64,000 nucleotides of DNA. Source: Enterobacter huaxiensis. GTDB taxonomy: Bacteria > Pseudomonadota > Gammaproteobacteria > Enterobacterales > Enterobacteriaceae. The position numbers and the translations under genes were made by a program. The stretch is from assembly GCF_003594935.2 (NCBI RefSeq), contig NZ_CP043342.1:4340001-4404000 (forward strand), read 5' to 3'. Shown here piece by piece: positions 41,084 to 50,899 of the stretch. Below the pieces are notes generated by a model. It searched no databases and was not told the DNA's origin. It was given only the letters and a program-made list of their open reading frames with translations. Within the stretch, counting starts at the first letter, position 1. The number at the start of each line of letters is the position of its first letter.

Positions 41084-42364
41084 TCAGACGATATAGTCCG
41101 CCAGCGCAGGTTCTTGTTTACAGAGGCGACGCCAGTCAACGATCGGCATACGCACCTGCATCCCCACGCTGCCGTCATCCTCCATCCACTCTTTTTCTAT
41201 CGCCTGAAGCTGATAAAACCGGCTGCGCAGCCTGCCTTCCTGTGGCGGCAAGCGCAGCGTGTGCTGGGCAACCTCACCGGATAGACGTTCTGTCAAAGCC
41301 TGGAAAAGCAGTGGCACGCCGATACCGGTCTGGGCAGAAAGCCAGACCCGAATCGGTTTGTTCTCTTCATCACGGTCGATACGCGGTTCGAAATCGTCCA
41401 GCATATCGATCTTGTTCATCACCAACAGCGTTGGTATTTCGTGTGCGTCAATCTCTTCGAGCACTACGTTTACCGCGTCGATGTTCTCCTGCACGCGAAC
41501 GTCTGCTGCATCAATGACGTGCAGCAGCAGGGTCGCCTGACGCGTCTCCTGCAGCGTCGCTTTAAACGCGGCTACCAGGTCATGCGGCAGGTGGCGGATA
41601 AACCCTACGGTATCCGCCAGCACCGTCTCACCGACGTCAGCAACGTCAATACGACGCAGCGTAGGGTCCAGGGTCGCAAACAGCTGGTCTGCGGCATAAA
41701 CCTGGGCCTCTGTAATCTGGTTAAACAGGGTGGATTTACCGGCGTTGGTATACCCCACCAGCGACACCGTCGGGATGTCGGCTTTCGTTCGCGCCCGACG
41801 TCCCTGCTCACGCTGTTTCTCAACGCGTTCCAGACGCGAGAGGATCTGGGTAATACGGCCACGCAGCAAACGGCGGTCGGTTTCGAGCTGGGTTTCACCC
41901 GGACCGCGCAAACCAATCCCGCCTTTTTGTCTTTCAAGGTGGGTCCAGCCACGCACCAGGCGCGTCGCCAGATGGCGCAGCTGCGCCAGTTCAACCTGCA
42001 GCTTACCTTCGTGGGTTCGCGCACGCTGAGCAAAAATATCTAAAATTAACCCCGTGCGATCGATAACACGGCATTCGCATAGAGCTTCCAGGTTACGTTC
42101 CTGGGCCGGAGATAGCGCATGGTCAAACAGCACGACGGACGCGCCGGTTGCTTTTACGGCATCCGCAATTTCAACTGCTTTACCTTCACCAACAAAATAC
42201 TTTGGGTGCGGCGCTTTACGGCTACCGGTAATCACCTGCATTGCTTCGACACCGGCGGAAGAGACCAGAGCTTCAAACTCCTGGAGGTCTTCCATATCTT
42301 TGTCTTGCGAAAAATAGATGTGTACCAGCACCGCCTGCTCACCGGCGTCATAACGGTCAAACAA
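41084..42364 (-). CDS. hflX: Ribosome-associated GTPase HflX
   Basis: TRAFAC-class GTPase that binds the 50S subunit and rescues stalled or heat-damaged ribosomes. The 426 residues contain an N-terminal HflX domain (about 1-165, with VVLFDHALSPAQERNLE), a coiled linker (RGPGETQLETDRR), and the G domain: G1 GYTNAGKST (about 204-212), G3 DTVGF and G4 NKID. It is downstream of hfq, with a 74-base gap that includes a potential hairpin. Matches E. coli HflX in length. Confidence 0.97.
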   Translation of the reverse strand: MFDRYDAGEQAVLVHIYFSQDKDMEDLQEFEALVSSAGVEAMQVITGSRKAPHPKYFVGEGKAVEIADAVKATGASVVLFDHALSPAQERNLEALCECRVIDRTGLILDIFAQRARTHEGKLQVELAQLRHLATRLVRGWTHLERQKGGIGLRGPGETQLETDRRLLRGRITQILSRLERVEKQREQGRRARTKADIPTVSLVGYTNAGKSTLFNQITEAQVYAADQLFATLDPTLRRIDVADVGETVLADTVGFIRHLPHDLVAAFKATLQETRQATLLLHVIDAADVRVQENIDAVNVVLEEIDAHEIPTLLVMNKIDMLDDFEPRIDRDEENKPIRVWLSAQTGIGVPLLFQALTERLSGEVAQHTLRLPPQEGRLRSRFYQLQAIEKEWMEDDGSVGMQVRMPIVDWRRLCKQEPALADYIV

Positions 42365-42438
42365 GCGTTAACCTCTCTAAAAAGATCAGCGGGGAACGCA
42401 GGATCGCTGGCTCCCCGTGTGGATAACAGCCCGAAACC

Positions 42439-42750
42439 TTACTCGGTATCGTCGCTGTCCTGCGCAGGCGTTGAAGAACCCTGCGCGTTGCTGCCGTGAT
42501 GGTAGTTACTGCCAGTGCCGCCGCCAGCGTTATTGCTGTGATGAGATACCGGACGGGACGGAACAACAGTAGAAATAGCGTGCTTGTAGACCATCTGGCT
42601 GACCGTGTTTTTCAACAGGATCACGAACTGATCGAAAGACTCAATCTGACCTTGCAGCTTAATACCATTCACCAAATAAATAGAAACTGGAACACGTTCC
42701 CGACGCAATGCGTTCAAGAACGGATCTTGTAAAGATTGCCCCTTAGCCAT
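42439..42750 (-). CDS. hfq: RNA chaperone Hfq
   Basis: Hexameric Sm-like protein that pairs small RNAs with their targets. The 103 residues hold the Sm core (about 7-65): Sm1 around FLNALRRERVPVSIYLVNG, Sm2 YKHAISTVVPSR; key residues Gln8, Phe42, Tyr55, Lys56 and His57 are in place. The C-terminal tail is His/Asn/Gly-rich and ends acidic (SDDTE), as in E. coli. It follows miaA by 85 bases, which should contain heat-shock and sigma70 promoters known in E. coli; these were not resolved. Confidence 0.98.
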   Translation of the reverse strand: MAKGQSLQDPFLNALRRERVPVSIYLVNGIKLQGQIESFDQFVILLKNTVSQMVYKHAISTVVPSRPVSHHSNNAGGGTGSNYHHGSNAQGSSTPAQDSDDTE

Positions 42751-42835
42751 TCTATCTTTTCCTTATATGCTTGTTTTGTACTTAGAACCTTGCGATTCTG
42801 AAAAATTGCGCACGATACGTCTCAATTGTACACAT

Positions 42836-43786
42836 TCAGTGAGCGATATCACCAATAACCTCAATCACTTCGTTTAGCGCCTGTTGCGGTTTCTCACTGT
42901 CTAACCAGTGAACCCCCTCCCAACCGCGCAACCAGGTGATCTGGCGCTTCGCTAACTGTCTCGTGGCGCAAACACCTCGATAAACCATTTCATCGTATGA
43001 AATCTCACCTTCAAGATACGACCACATCTGGCGGTATCCCACGCAACGAATGGAAGGCATATCCGTATGCAAATCTCCACGGGCAAAAAGCGCCCGCACT
43101 TCTGCTTCAAAATCTGAAGCTAACATCTGATGAAAACGCTGCTCAATTCGTTGATGGAGCAGTTCACGGCTCGCCGGGGCGATGGCGAACTGATGCACCT
43201 GATACGGCAGAGCGTCTCCTGACGTTTGCGTCAGTTCCGTTAAAGTTTTACCCGAAATGAAAAAAACTTCCAGTGCTCGGGAAAGCCTTTGCGGATCATT
43301 TGGATGAATCCGTGCTGCGGCAACCGGGTCAACCTCCGCCAGTTGCTTGTGCAAAACGTCCCATCCCTGCTCTGCCGCCTGCTGCTCAATCTTGGCTCTT
43401 ACTTCCGGATCCGCGGATGGCAGAGGTGATAACCCCTCCAGCAGCGCCTTGAAGTAGAGCATGGTTCCGCCAACCAACAGCGGTATTCGTCCCGCCGCCG
43501 TAATCTCGGCCATTTCGGCTAAGGCATCGCGGCGGAAGTCCGCTGCGGAATAAGCCTGGGCCGGATCGAGAATATCCAGCAAACGATGCGGTGCCGCGCG
43601 CAGTTCTTCCGCGTCTGGCTTCGCCGTGCCGATGTCCATTCCTCGGTAAATGAGGGCGGAATCGACGCTAATCAACTCTACAGGCAAAACTTTACGTAAC
43701 TCAATGGCTAACGCCGTTTTGCCCGAGGCCGTTGGGCCCATTAAAAAAATTGCCTTAGGCAGGCTCGCCTTGCTTGCGTCAATCAT
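42836..43786 (-). CDS. miaA: tRNA dimethylallyltransferase MiaA
   Basis: Transfers a dimethylallyl group to N6 of A37 in tRNAs that read codons starting with U, the first step to ms2i6A. The 316 residues contain a P-loop GPTASGKTALAIEL (about 17-30), the conserved SVDSALIYRGMDIGTAKP, and the substrate segment LLVGGTMLYFKALLEGL. Its start overlaps the mutL stop by eight bases, so the two are translationally linked. Member of the amiB-mutL-miaA-hfq-hflX superoperon. Confidence 0.97.
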   Translation of the reverse strand: MIDASKASLPKAIFLMGPTASGKTALAIELRKVLPVELISVDSALIYRGMDIGTAKPDAEELRAAPHRLLDILDPAQAYSAADFRRDALAEMAEITAAGRIPLLVGGTMLYFKALLEGLSPLPSADPEVRAKIEQQAAEQGWDVLHKQLAEVDPVAAARIHPNDPQRLSRALEVFFISGKTLTELTQTSGDALPYQVHQFAIAPASRELLHQRIEQRFHQMLASDFEAEVRALFARGDLHTDMPSIRCVGYRQMWSYLEGEISYDEMVYRGVCATRQLAKRQITWLRGWEGVHWLDSEKPQQALNEVIEVIGDIAH

Positions 43787-45623
43787 GTTTCAGGGCGGTC
43801 ATCGCCGTTTGTAAATCAACAGGTTGTAATAATCCACCCGGCGGCATTCTCACCAGATGCGGGCAAAGGCGTTCAACCTCTGCCAGCACGGTTATCGCCT
43901 GTGCCATACTCCACGGCGCGTGTTCGCTTGCCAGATGGCGGGCGATCCACTGCGCGGCGTTGGCGGCATCATACGACGTTTGCTGCGCCAGGTAGCCTAT
44001 CAGTTCAGGAATCAAGTTTTGTAAATTTTGTTGGCGTAAGGGTAAAGGCACTGCGCGAATTGTCACATGCTGCGCTTCCAGCACGATTTCGATCCCCATT
44101 TCGGCCAGAAGCGCCTGCGCACGCTGCAAAACCCCTGTTTCCTCGGGGGTTATTTTCAACCGCACTGGGATCAGCAGCGGCTGCGCGCAGGCTGCGTTTT
44201 CCCCGGGCGTAAGCTGCGCCTGCTTGAGCCAGCGTTCTGCTACCGGCAGCGCCAGCAGCATCAGTTTACCCTCACGTTCGAGCAAGGCCATATCCGGCGC
44301 GACGATGGTCAACACTCGACCAAAGCTCTGGCTGTGTCCGTCCAGCGAAGGCGGTGATACCTCAATGTGTTCTTTACGCTCAACCGCAGGGGTATCCAGC
44401 AGCTTACGGTACAGCGCCCCCTGCTGCTTTTGATATCCCGGCTGGGCGTTCGGATAGTTCGCGCCAGTAAGGCGCGGAGCGCTTCCCGCCGATGCAAAAC
44501 GGGGGGCCGCAGGTTCACGCACAGCGGCAGGTTCAGCAAAGTGGTTACGCCCCGCCGCCACGCGGTTTTCCGGTAGCGGACGCGGAGCGGGATCTGCGCT
44601 TTCAAGCGGTAGGGTCGGTTCAGCCTGCTGCTGCAGTACGCTGACCACCCCCTGATAAATAAAATCATGCACCAGACGCGACTGGTGGAAACGCACCTCA
44701 TGCTTTGCAGGGTGGACGTTCACGTCAACCTGATGCGGGTCGATCTCAAGATAAAGCACAAACGCGGGCTGCTGATCCGCGCCGAGCTTGTCTTCACAGG
44801 CCTGGCGGATAGCGTGGTTAATCAGGCGGTCGCGCATCATGCGGCCATTCACATAGCAATACTGGATCTCTGCAAATGCCGCACTGCTGGCGTTCGGATC
44901 GGCAACCCAACCGCGCATGGCCAGGTCGCCGTGCTGCCACTCTATGGCCAGCGCCCGTTCAAGGAACGGCGTCCCGCAGATAGCGCCTAAGCGACGCTCC
45001 TTCTGCCCGCCTTCCGCCACCGCGCGATACTGACGCATCACCTTGCCGTTATGGCTGAGGTTAATGGTGACATCAAATCGCGCCAGCGCGATGCGGCGAA
45101 TGATCTCGTCGATATGGCCGAATTCGGTCTTCTCGGTACGCATAAATTTGCGTCGGGCGGGGGTGTTGTAGAACAGATCCAGCACTTCCAGCGTGGTGCC
45201 AACAGGATGGGCCGCAGGCTTGACCGTGACATCCATATCGCGCCCTTCGGCGTAGGCCTGCCAGGCTTCCTGCTGTTCCGCCGTACGGGACGTCAGGGTT
45301 AGACGCGAAACGGAGCTGATACTGGCCAGCGCTTCGCCGCGAAACCCGAGGCTGACGATCGCTTCCAGGTCGTCCAGCGAGGCAATTTTACTGGTAGCGT
45401 GACGGGCCAGCGCCAGCGCCAGCTCGTCTTTTTTAATGCCACAGCCGTTGTCACGAATGCGAATAAGCTTCGCGCCCCCGCGTTCGATATCAATATCAAT
45501 GCGGGTTGCCCCCGCATCGAGGCTGTTTTCCACCAGCTCCTTCACCACCGACGCAGGGCGTTCCACCACCTCACCGGCGGCGATTTGGTTCGCGAGCTGC
45601 GGCGGTAGAACCTGAATCGGCAT
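43779..45623 (-). CDS. mutL: DNA mismatch repair protein MutL
   Basis: GHKL ATPase that connects MutS mismatch recognition with MutH and UvrD. The 614 residues show the ATP-binding motifs KELVENSLDAGAT (Glu29/Asn33 region), IRDNGCGI and TSKIASLDDLEAIVSLGFRG in the N-terminal 330, a Pro/Ala-rich linker (about 335-430), and the C-terminal dimerisation domain. No endonuclease DQHA-x2-E motif is seen, as expected for a bacterium with MutH. Starts nine bases after amiB ends. Confidence 0.97.
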   Translation of the reverse strand: MPIQVLPPQLANQIAAGEVVERPASVVKELVENSLDAGATRIDIDIERGGAKLIRIRDNGCGIKKDELALALARHATSKIASLDDLEAIVSLGFRGEALASISSVSRLTLTSRTAEQQEAWQAYAEGRDMDVTVKPAAHPVGTTLEVLDLFYNTPARRKFMRTEKTEFGHIDEIIRRIALARFDVTINLSHNGKVMRQYRAVAEGGQKERRLGAICGTPFLERALAIEWQHGDLAMRGWVADPNASSAAFAEIQYCYVNGRMMRDRLINHAIRQACEDKLGADQQPAFVLYLEIDPHQVDVNVHPAKHEVRFHQSRLVHDFIYQGVVSVLQQQAEPTLPLESADPAPRPLPENRVAAGRNHFAEPAAVREPAAPRFASAGSAPRLTGANYPNAQPGYQKQQGALYRKLLDTPAVERKEHIEVSPPSLDGHSQSFGRVLTIVAPDMALLEREGKLMLLALPVAERWLKQAQLTPGENAACAQPLLIPVRLKITPEETGVLQRAQALLAEMGIEIVLEAQHVTIRAVPLPLRQQNLQNLIPELIGYLAQQTSYDAANAAQWIARHLASEHAPWSMAQAITVLAEVERLCPHLVRMPPGGLLQPVDLQTAMTALKHD

Positions 45624-45632
45624 GAACTCTCC

Positions 45633-46979
45633 TTAATTTGTGGCGGTCATCTCACCCGGCTGGGCTGCGCTGGCCGTCTGGCCAGCCCCGCCCTGCGGCG
45701 CGGACTGCAGCGGATGAGCATCAAAGTATTTACGCAGACCGTTATAAATCGCCTCGGCAATTTGCTGCTGATAGCTGTCGCTTCCCAGCAGACGCTCTTC
45801 ACCGTTGTTGCTGATAAAGCCCGTCTCAACGAGGATGGACGGGATATCCGGCGAGCGCAGAACGCCAAGGCTGGCATGTTCCGGGCGTCGTTTATGCAGC
45901 ACGCCTATGCTTTGCAGCTGGTTCAATACGTTAGTGGCGACATCATACCCGACGCGCTGAGAATGACCGAATTGTAAATCCAGCACCGCCTGGCTGAGGT
46001 ACGGATCTGACTGGCTGTTGGCCAGCACGTCGCCCGCCCCGCCCAGGAGTTCAGACTGCTTCTCGTGCTCTTCGAGCCAGTTGGCCATTTCGCTGTTAGC
46101 GCGACGGTTGGAAAGCACCCATACCGAGGCGCCTGTCGCGTTACGGTTCGGCGCGGCGTCCGCATGGATCGACACCAGGAAGTTCGCGTTCTGCTTGCGC
46201 GCCACGTCTGAACGCCCCATCACCGAAATGAAGTAGTCGCCGTCGCGGGTCAGCACGCCTTTGAACATTGGGTCGTCGTTTAAGAGCGTACGCAGCTTAC
46301 GGGCAATCGCAATGGTGACATTTTTCTCACGCGTGCCGCCCGGGCCGATGGCGCCCGGATCTTGCCCGCCGTGCCCCGCATCAATGGCGATAATCACCTT
46401 ATCGCCGCTGACCGCTGCGCGACGCGCGCTGGCGGCCGGACGCGTCACCGTGTTGCTGCTGGTTGCCGCCGTAATGCGATCGTTCTGCGCTTTAAACGGA
46501 TTGCGGGCAGGCTCAGACGGACGTGGAGTATAAACCGGCTCTTCAACACGCTTCGCCACGACAGGCGCCGGTGGAGGCGGCGGTGGCGGAGGTGCATCGG
46601 CATTGATGGTAAAGACCACGGTGAAGGTCCCACCGTTCTGCTGCTTCACCGCCTTCGTTTTGCCCTTTTCGGTCAAATCGACCACCAGACGCAGCGACTG
46701 CGCATCTTTTGGCGTACCGGAACGGATGCTTTTCACCAGATTATTACCGCTGAACTGCAGCGGCAGCCCCTGGATCACGCCCGTTTGCTTGATATCCAGC
46801 GCCACGCTGCGGCTGTCTGGCTGTGAAAATGCATACTCAGGATCGCCCATAAAGCTGAACGTGATCCGCGCCTGGCTGTCGCCATTCGAGACCTGAATAT
46901 CCGAGAGAGTTGCGGCACCGGCCTGCGCGCACAGCAGCACCGTTGCAGCCAACAACCAACCTTTAACGCGATGTCTCAT
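45633..46979 (-). CDS. amiB: N-acetylmuramoyl-L-alanine amidase AmiB
   Basis: Periplasmic zinc amidase that splits septal peptidoglycan during cell separation, activated by EnvC. I choose the ATG at 46979 (MRHRVKGWLLAATVLLC, with a cleavable signal ending AGA before ATLSD), giving 448 residues; longer upstream reading would bury the signal peptide. An AMIN domain (about 25-130) precedes a Pro-rich linker with a run of eight prolines. The amidase_3 domain begins IIAIDAGHGGQDPGAIG and holds the zinc ligands. Lies 16 bases after tsaE. Confidence 0.96.
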   Translation of the reverse strand: MRHRVKGWLLAATVLLCAQAGAATLSDIQVSNGDSQARITFSFMGDPEYAFSQPDSRSVALDIKQTGVIQGLPLQFSGNNLVKSIRSGTPKDAQSLRLVVDLTEKGKTKAVKQQNGGTFTVVFTINADAPPPPPPPPAPVVAKRVEEPVYTPRPSEPARNPFKAQNDRITAATSSNTVTRPAASARRAAVSGDKVIIAIDAGHGGQDPGAIGPGGTREKNVTIAIARKLRTLLNDDPMFKGVLTRDGDYFISVMGRSDVARKQNANFLVSIHADAAPNRNATGASVWVLSNRRANSEMANWLEEHEKQSELLGGAGDVLANSQSDPYLSQAVLDLQFGHSQRVGYDVATNVLNQLQSIGVLHKRRPEHASLGVLRSPDIPSILVETGFISNNGEERLLGSDSYQQQIAEAIYNGLRKYFDAHPLQSAPQGGAGQTASAAQPGEMTATN

Positions 46980-46995
46980 CCCGTCATCCCTACGC

Positions 46996-47457
46996 TTAAC
47001 CGGCCAGTCTGGCCAGTAAGGAACTGCCTGATGAGGAAACCGCACTGATGCGCGCCTCACGCCCTTGAGCCTGGTAATCTAAGTGAATTTCGACATCCGG
47101 GTCAGGCAGCACACCCGCACCTTGTTGCGGCCATTCCACCAGGCAGATGGCGTCGTTGGCAAAATAATCGCGGATCCCCATAAACTCGAGCTCCTCAGGA
47201 TCCGCAAGACGGTATAAATCGAAGTGGTACACCATGAGATGTTCAAGCGTGTACGGCTCTACCAGCGTATAGGTCGGGCTTTTTACGTTCCCGTTATGGC
47301 CTAACGCCTGTAAAAAACCCCGGCTGAAGGTGGTTTTCCCCGCGCCTAAATCACCGTACAGATAAATGACGGTAGCCCCCTGACAGGCCTGCGCCACGCG
47401 CTTGCCAAGTTCTAATGTGGCTTGTTCATCAGGTAAAGAAATCGCTCGGTTAGTCAT
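46996..47457 (-). CDS. tsaE: tRNA threonylcarbamoyladenosine biosynthesis ATPase TsaE
   Basis: Essential ATPase that works with TsaB and TsaD to make t6A37 in ANN-decoding tRNAs. The 153 residues contain Walker A YGDLGAGKTTFSRGF (about 35-49), SPTYTLVEPY, the Walker B-like HFDLYRL and LVEWPQQG. It overlaps the nnr stop by eight bases and precedes amiB, as in E. coli (formerly yjeE). Confidence 0.97.
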   Translation of the reverse strand: MTNRAISLPDEQATLELGKRVAQACQGATVIYLYGDLGAGKTTFSRGFLQALGHNGNVKSPTYTLVEPYTLEHLMVYHFDLYRLADPEELEFMGIRDYFANDAICLVEWPQQGAGVLPDPDVEIHLDYQAQGREARISAVSSSGSSLLARLAG

Positions 47458-48973
47458 TTTCTACGTCAATCATATCCGGGTTAACAACACGCCGTAGCGT
47501 GCCAAAAAGATCGGTGGCCAGCATGCCGCGCGTACCATAGCGAGCAGCAAGCCTGTCGGCGGCCGCACCGTGAGCCACGCAGCCCGCACAGGCTGCATCA
47601 TAAAGGGGAAGTTTCTGTCCAAGCAATGCGCCGATGATGCCAGAGAGCACATCACCCATGCCGCCGCTCGCCATGCCCGCATTTCCGGCATCAATAATGC
47701 CGAGTGCATTTTCGCTGGCGATTACGGTTCCCGCCCCTTTCAACACAACAACACCTCCGTAACGTTTTACCAGACGCTGGGCAGAAAGTAAGCGATCGCT
47801 TTCAATTTCTGCCACGCTGCAGTTGAGCAGGCGCGCGGCCTCGCCGGGGTGTGGCGTCAGAATGCGATTGTGACGCGTATCCGGGTTGATTGCCAGAAGG
47901 TTCAGCGCGTCGGCATCCCACAGCATCGGTTTACGGAAATTCTCAACCTTTTGCAGGGCCTGTTTGCCCCAGGACTGCTGTCCAAGCCCGGGACCAATGA
48001 CCACCACGTCCGCCCATTCCAGGCTCTCTTCAAGCGTCTGTAGCGTAAGCTCATGGACCATCAATTCCGGACGGGCGGTGATAATCGGCGCGATGTTTTC
48101 AGGCCGCGTCAGCACGCGCACCAGACCCGCCCCGCAGCGCAGCGCGGCCTCTCCGGTCATGCGGATAGCGCCCGCCGTGCCGTGGTCTCCACCTACAATC
48201 ACCAGCCTACCGTGATCGCCCTTATGGGACGTCGGGCGGCGCGGAGGCAGCCAGCCCGACAACTGCGAGGCGTCCCATCGTGAGACCGGCGTCTCCTGCC
48301 CAGCCAGCCAGCTCTCCAGCCCCAGCGCGTTGTGGTGCAGTACTCCCACCACATCCCGCGCTTTGCCGGTCAGTAATCCGGGCTTCAGTGCGATAAAGGT
48401 CACGGTATGCGAGGCATGAATGACGGCTCCCGGCGTCGTTCCCGTTTGCGCGACCAGGCCAGAGGGAATATCCAGTGCGACCACCGGCGCGATATGCGCA
48501 TTGGCGCGCTCAATCAACGCGGCAATGTTCTCACGCGGCGCGCTGCGTAAACCCGTACCCAGCAGACCATCCACAATCACATCGATATCATCCGGCCAGA
48601 CGATATCCGACGCATGAATCACACCGCCCGCGTTCAGCCAGGCATCTCGCGCGGCAGCGGCTTCTTCAGGCAGCGGCTTATCGCTCTCCAGGGCCAGCAA
48701 CGTCACGCGGATACCTGCCGCAACCGCGAGACGGGCAACCACATAGCCGTCGCCCCCGTTATTGCCGTGCCCGCACAATATCAACCAATGTGAAGCATTC
48801 GGATATGCCGCACGGGCAACGTTGAACGCCGCTTCGCCCGCGCGCTGCATCAGCTCATAAAGGGTCACGCCGAGGCTGTCTGCGGCCTCTTTTTCGGCGC
48901 GCCGGAGGTCATCCGCATGCCAGATGGAATGTGGTATACTTGCGGGGTTTTTCTTCACAGTATGGTCCGTCAT
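47450..48973 (-). CDS. nnr: Bifunctional NAD(P)HX epimerase/dehydratase Nnr
   Basis: Repairs hydrated NADH and NADPH: the N-terminal YjeF_N domain epimerises R/S-NAD(P)HX and the C-terminal carbohydrate-kinase-like domain dehydrates S-NAD(P)HX with ADP. The 507 residues show LCGHGNNGGDGYVVARLA (about 63-80), then THKGDHGR-like segment SHKGDHGRLVIVGGDHG, and NAGMASGGMGDVLSGIIGAL near the C-terminus. Start at the ATG at 48973 (MTDHTVKK), whose CAT complement overlaps the ATG of divergent queG. First gene of the superoperon leading to hflC. Confidence 0.96.
   Translation of the reverse strand: MTDHTVKKNPASIPHSIWHADDLRRAEKEAADSLGVTLYELMQRAGEAAFNVARAAYPNASHWLILCGHGNNGGDGYVVARLAVAAGIRVTLLALESDKPLPEEAAAARDAWLNAGGVIHASDIVWPDDIDVIVDGLLGTGLRSAPRENIAALIERANAHIAPVVALDIPSGLVAQTGTTPGAVIHASHTVTFIALKPGLLTGKARDVVGVLHHNALGLESWLAGQETPVSRWDASQLSGWLPPRRPTSHKGDHGRLVIVGGDHGTAGAIRMTGEAALRCGAGLVRVLTRPENIAPIITARPELMVHELTLQTLEESLEWADVVVIGPGLGQQSWGKQALQKVENFRKPMLWDADALNLLAINPDTRHNRILTPHPGEAARLLNCSVAEIESDRLLSAQRLVKRYGGVVVLKGAGTVIASENALGIIDAGNAGMASGGMGDVLSGIIGALLGQKLPLYDAACAGCVAHGAAADRLAARYGTRGMLATDLFGTLRRVVNPDMIDVEND
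48932..48940 (+). promoter_or_regulatory. Extended -10 promoter candidate for queG inside nnr
   Basis: TGG directly followed by TATACT (48935-48940) forms an extended -10 element on the plus strand, 31 bases before the queG start. No good -35 is present at 17 bases. It lies within the first 15 codons of nnr on the other strand. Confidence 0.55.
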
Positions 48974-50111
48974 GTCACAGCCCCTCGATCTCAATCAGTT
49001 AGCGCAAAATATCAAACAGTGGGGTGCTGAGCTAGGCTTCCAGAAAGTGGGTATCACCGATACCGACCTCTCCGCCAGCGAGCCAAAGCTGCAGGCGTGG
49101 CTGGACAAACAATACCACGGCGAAATGGAGTGGATGGCGCGTCACGGCATGATGAGAGCCCGTCCACAGGAACTATTGCCGGGCACATTACGCGTCATCA
49201 GCGTGCGTATGAACTACCTGCCAGCCAACGCGGCCTTTGCGCGCACGCTAAAAAATCCCTCTCTGGGTTACGTTAGCCGGTACGCGCTGGGGCGTGATTA
49301 TCATAAGCTCCTGCGTAACCGCTTAAAAAAACTTGGGGAAACTATTCAGCAGCACTGTGTTTCGCTGAATTTTAGACCCTTTGTTGATTCCGCGCCTATT
49401 CTTGAGCGCCCGATCGCTGAAAAAGCGGGGCTCGGCTGGACAGGTAAGCACTCACTTATCCTGAGCCGCGATGCCGGATCGTTCTTCTTCCTGGGCGAAT
49501 TGCTGATCGATTTACCGCTGCCGATAGACGGCCCGGTCGAGGAAGGCTGCGGCCGCTGCGTGGCCTGCATGACCATCTGCCCGACGGGTGCCATCGTCGA
49601 GCCGTATACCGTCGACGCACGCCGCTGCATCTCCTACCTCACCATCGAACTGGAAGGAGCTATTCCCGAAGAGTTTCGACCGCTTATCGGCAACCGTATC
49701 TACGGCTGTGACGACTGCCAGCTGATCTGCCCGTGGAACCGCTACTCGCAGCTCACGGAGGAAGAGGACTTCAGCCCGCGTAAAGCACTGCACGCCCCGC
49801 AGCTCGTTGAGCTGTTCGCCTGGACCGAAGCCTGGTTTCTGAAAGTGACCGAAGGTTCGGCCATTCGCCGTATCGGCCACCTGCGCTGGCTGCGCAATGT
49901 CGCCGTTGCGCTGGGTAATGCTCCTTGGGATGAAGCCAATATTCAGGCGCTGGAAAGCCGTAGAGGTGAGCACCCACTTCTCGATGAACACATAGAATGG
50001 GCGATTGCGCAGCAGATTGAGAAACGAAATGCCTGTGTTGTTGAGGTGCAGCTACCGAAGAAACAGCGTCTGGTGAGGGTGATTGAAAAAGGGCTTACGC
50101 GGGATGCCTGA
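48972..50111 (+). CDS. queG: Epoxyqueuosine reductase QueG
   Basis: Cobalamin- and Fe-S-dependent enzyme that reduces epoxyqueuosine to queuosine in tRNA, the last step of the pathway. The 379 residues match E. coli. Two [4Fe-4S] clusters are bound by the ferredoxin-like cysteines in CGRCVACMTICPTGA and CDDCQLICPWN, and the cobalamin-binding part precedes them (FVDSAPILERPIAEKAGLGW). The C-terminus has HEAT-like repeats. The ATG at 48972 lies inside CATG and overlaps the divergent nnr start; an earlier in-frame ATG at 48924 lies well inside nnr and is not supported. Confidence 0.96.
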   Translation: MSQPLDLNQLAQNIKQWGAELGFQKVGITDTDLSASEPKLQAWLDKQYHGEMEWMARHGMMRARPQELLPGTLRVISVRMNYLPANAAFARTLKNPSLGYVSRYALGRDYHKLLRNRLKKLGETIQQHCVSLNFRPFVDSAPILERPIAEKAGLGWTGKHSLILSRDAGSFFFLGELLIDLPLPIDGPVEEGCGRCVACMTICPTGAIVEPYTVDARRCISYLTIELEGAIPEEFRPLIGNRIYGCDDCQLICPWNRYSQLTEEEDFSPRKALHAPQLVELFAWTEAWFLKVTEGSAIRRIGHLRWLRNVAVALGNAPWDEANIQALESRRGEHPLLDEHIEWAIAQQIEKRNACVVEVQLPKKQRLVRVIEKGLTRDA

Positions 50112-50381
50112 ACTATTCACAGCCTGTGTATAAAAATAAAAACTCAGGCACCATCTGGGCTAGCGAAGAGGTCAAGTGATCTCAATAGCATTTTGAAATG
50201 AAATTTTCTTTTTGTAATTCAAATAATTAAATGAATACTATTCACCCTGCGAAGCGTTTGGCACTAACAGATCCGCGGCAGGTTCTGTGGATAACTCTGT
50301 TTACAAGAGTATTTCAGATGAAATAGAAAACGTCCCCAACGAAGCATTTCGCTGTGGATAATTTTAATATGAAGAAGAATT

Positions 50382-50457
<76 letters not shown>

Positions 50458-50494
50458 TTGGGTGGTCCGTGCTTTAGAAGCACTTTCAAATTTT

Positions 50495-50570
<76 letters not shown>

Positions 50571-50606
50571 TTGGGTGGTGCATGCTTTAGAAGCATTATC
50601 AAATTT

Positions 50607-50682
<76 letters not shown>

Positions 50683-50742
50683 AAATCTGTACTGCTTTTG
50701 TTGCTGTCGTAACGTGTAATTCTCTGTCGTTACGGGAGGCGC

Positions 50743-50770
50743 ATTATACGAGAAATCCTTTTAGCTGCAA
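50743..50770 (-). promoter_or_regulatory. Stable-RNA promoter of the tRNA-Gly operon
   Basis: Minus strand -35 TTGCAG (50770-50765), 16-base spacer, perfect -10 TATAAT (50748-50743), then GCGCCTCCCG. The GC-rich discriminator is typical of promoters under stringent (ppGpp/DksA) control. Confidence 0.75.
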
Positions 50771-50860
50771 CCCCCCTGAAAGCGATTTTTTCGAAATTCA
50801 GTTCAAGTGATGGAATATTCATCGCTTTGCGCGTTTTTACACCATTCTCACCGTGTTTAG

Positions 50861-50888
50861 GCCGGGTGCGGCACAACCGCCCCCCGGC
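50861..50888. repeat. REP-type palindrome after orn
   Basis: GCCGGGTGCGGC...CCCCCCGGC lies just past the orn stop codon (minus strand) and belongs to the same palindrome family as those after ytfE, ytfB and epmA. Confidence 0.7.
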
Positions 50889-50899
50889 AAGTCCCTGAA

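Noticed and set aside
39954..41096. Long open frame of 380 codons on the plus strand opposite hflK
   Set aside because: It lies antisense to a certain gene, has no ribosome site, and its composition is that expected from the reverse of a GC-rich coding frame.
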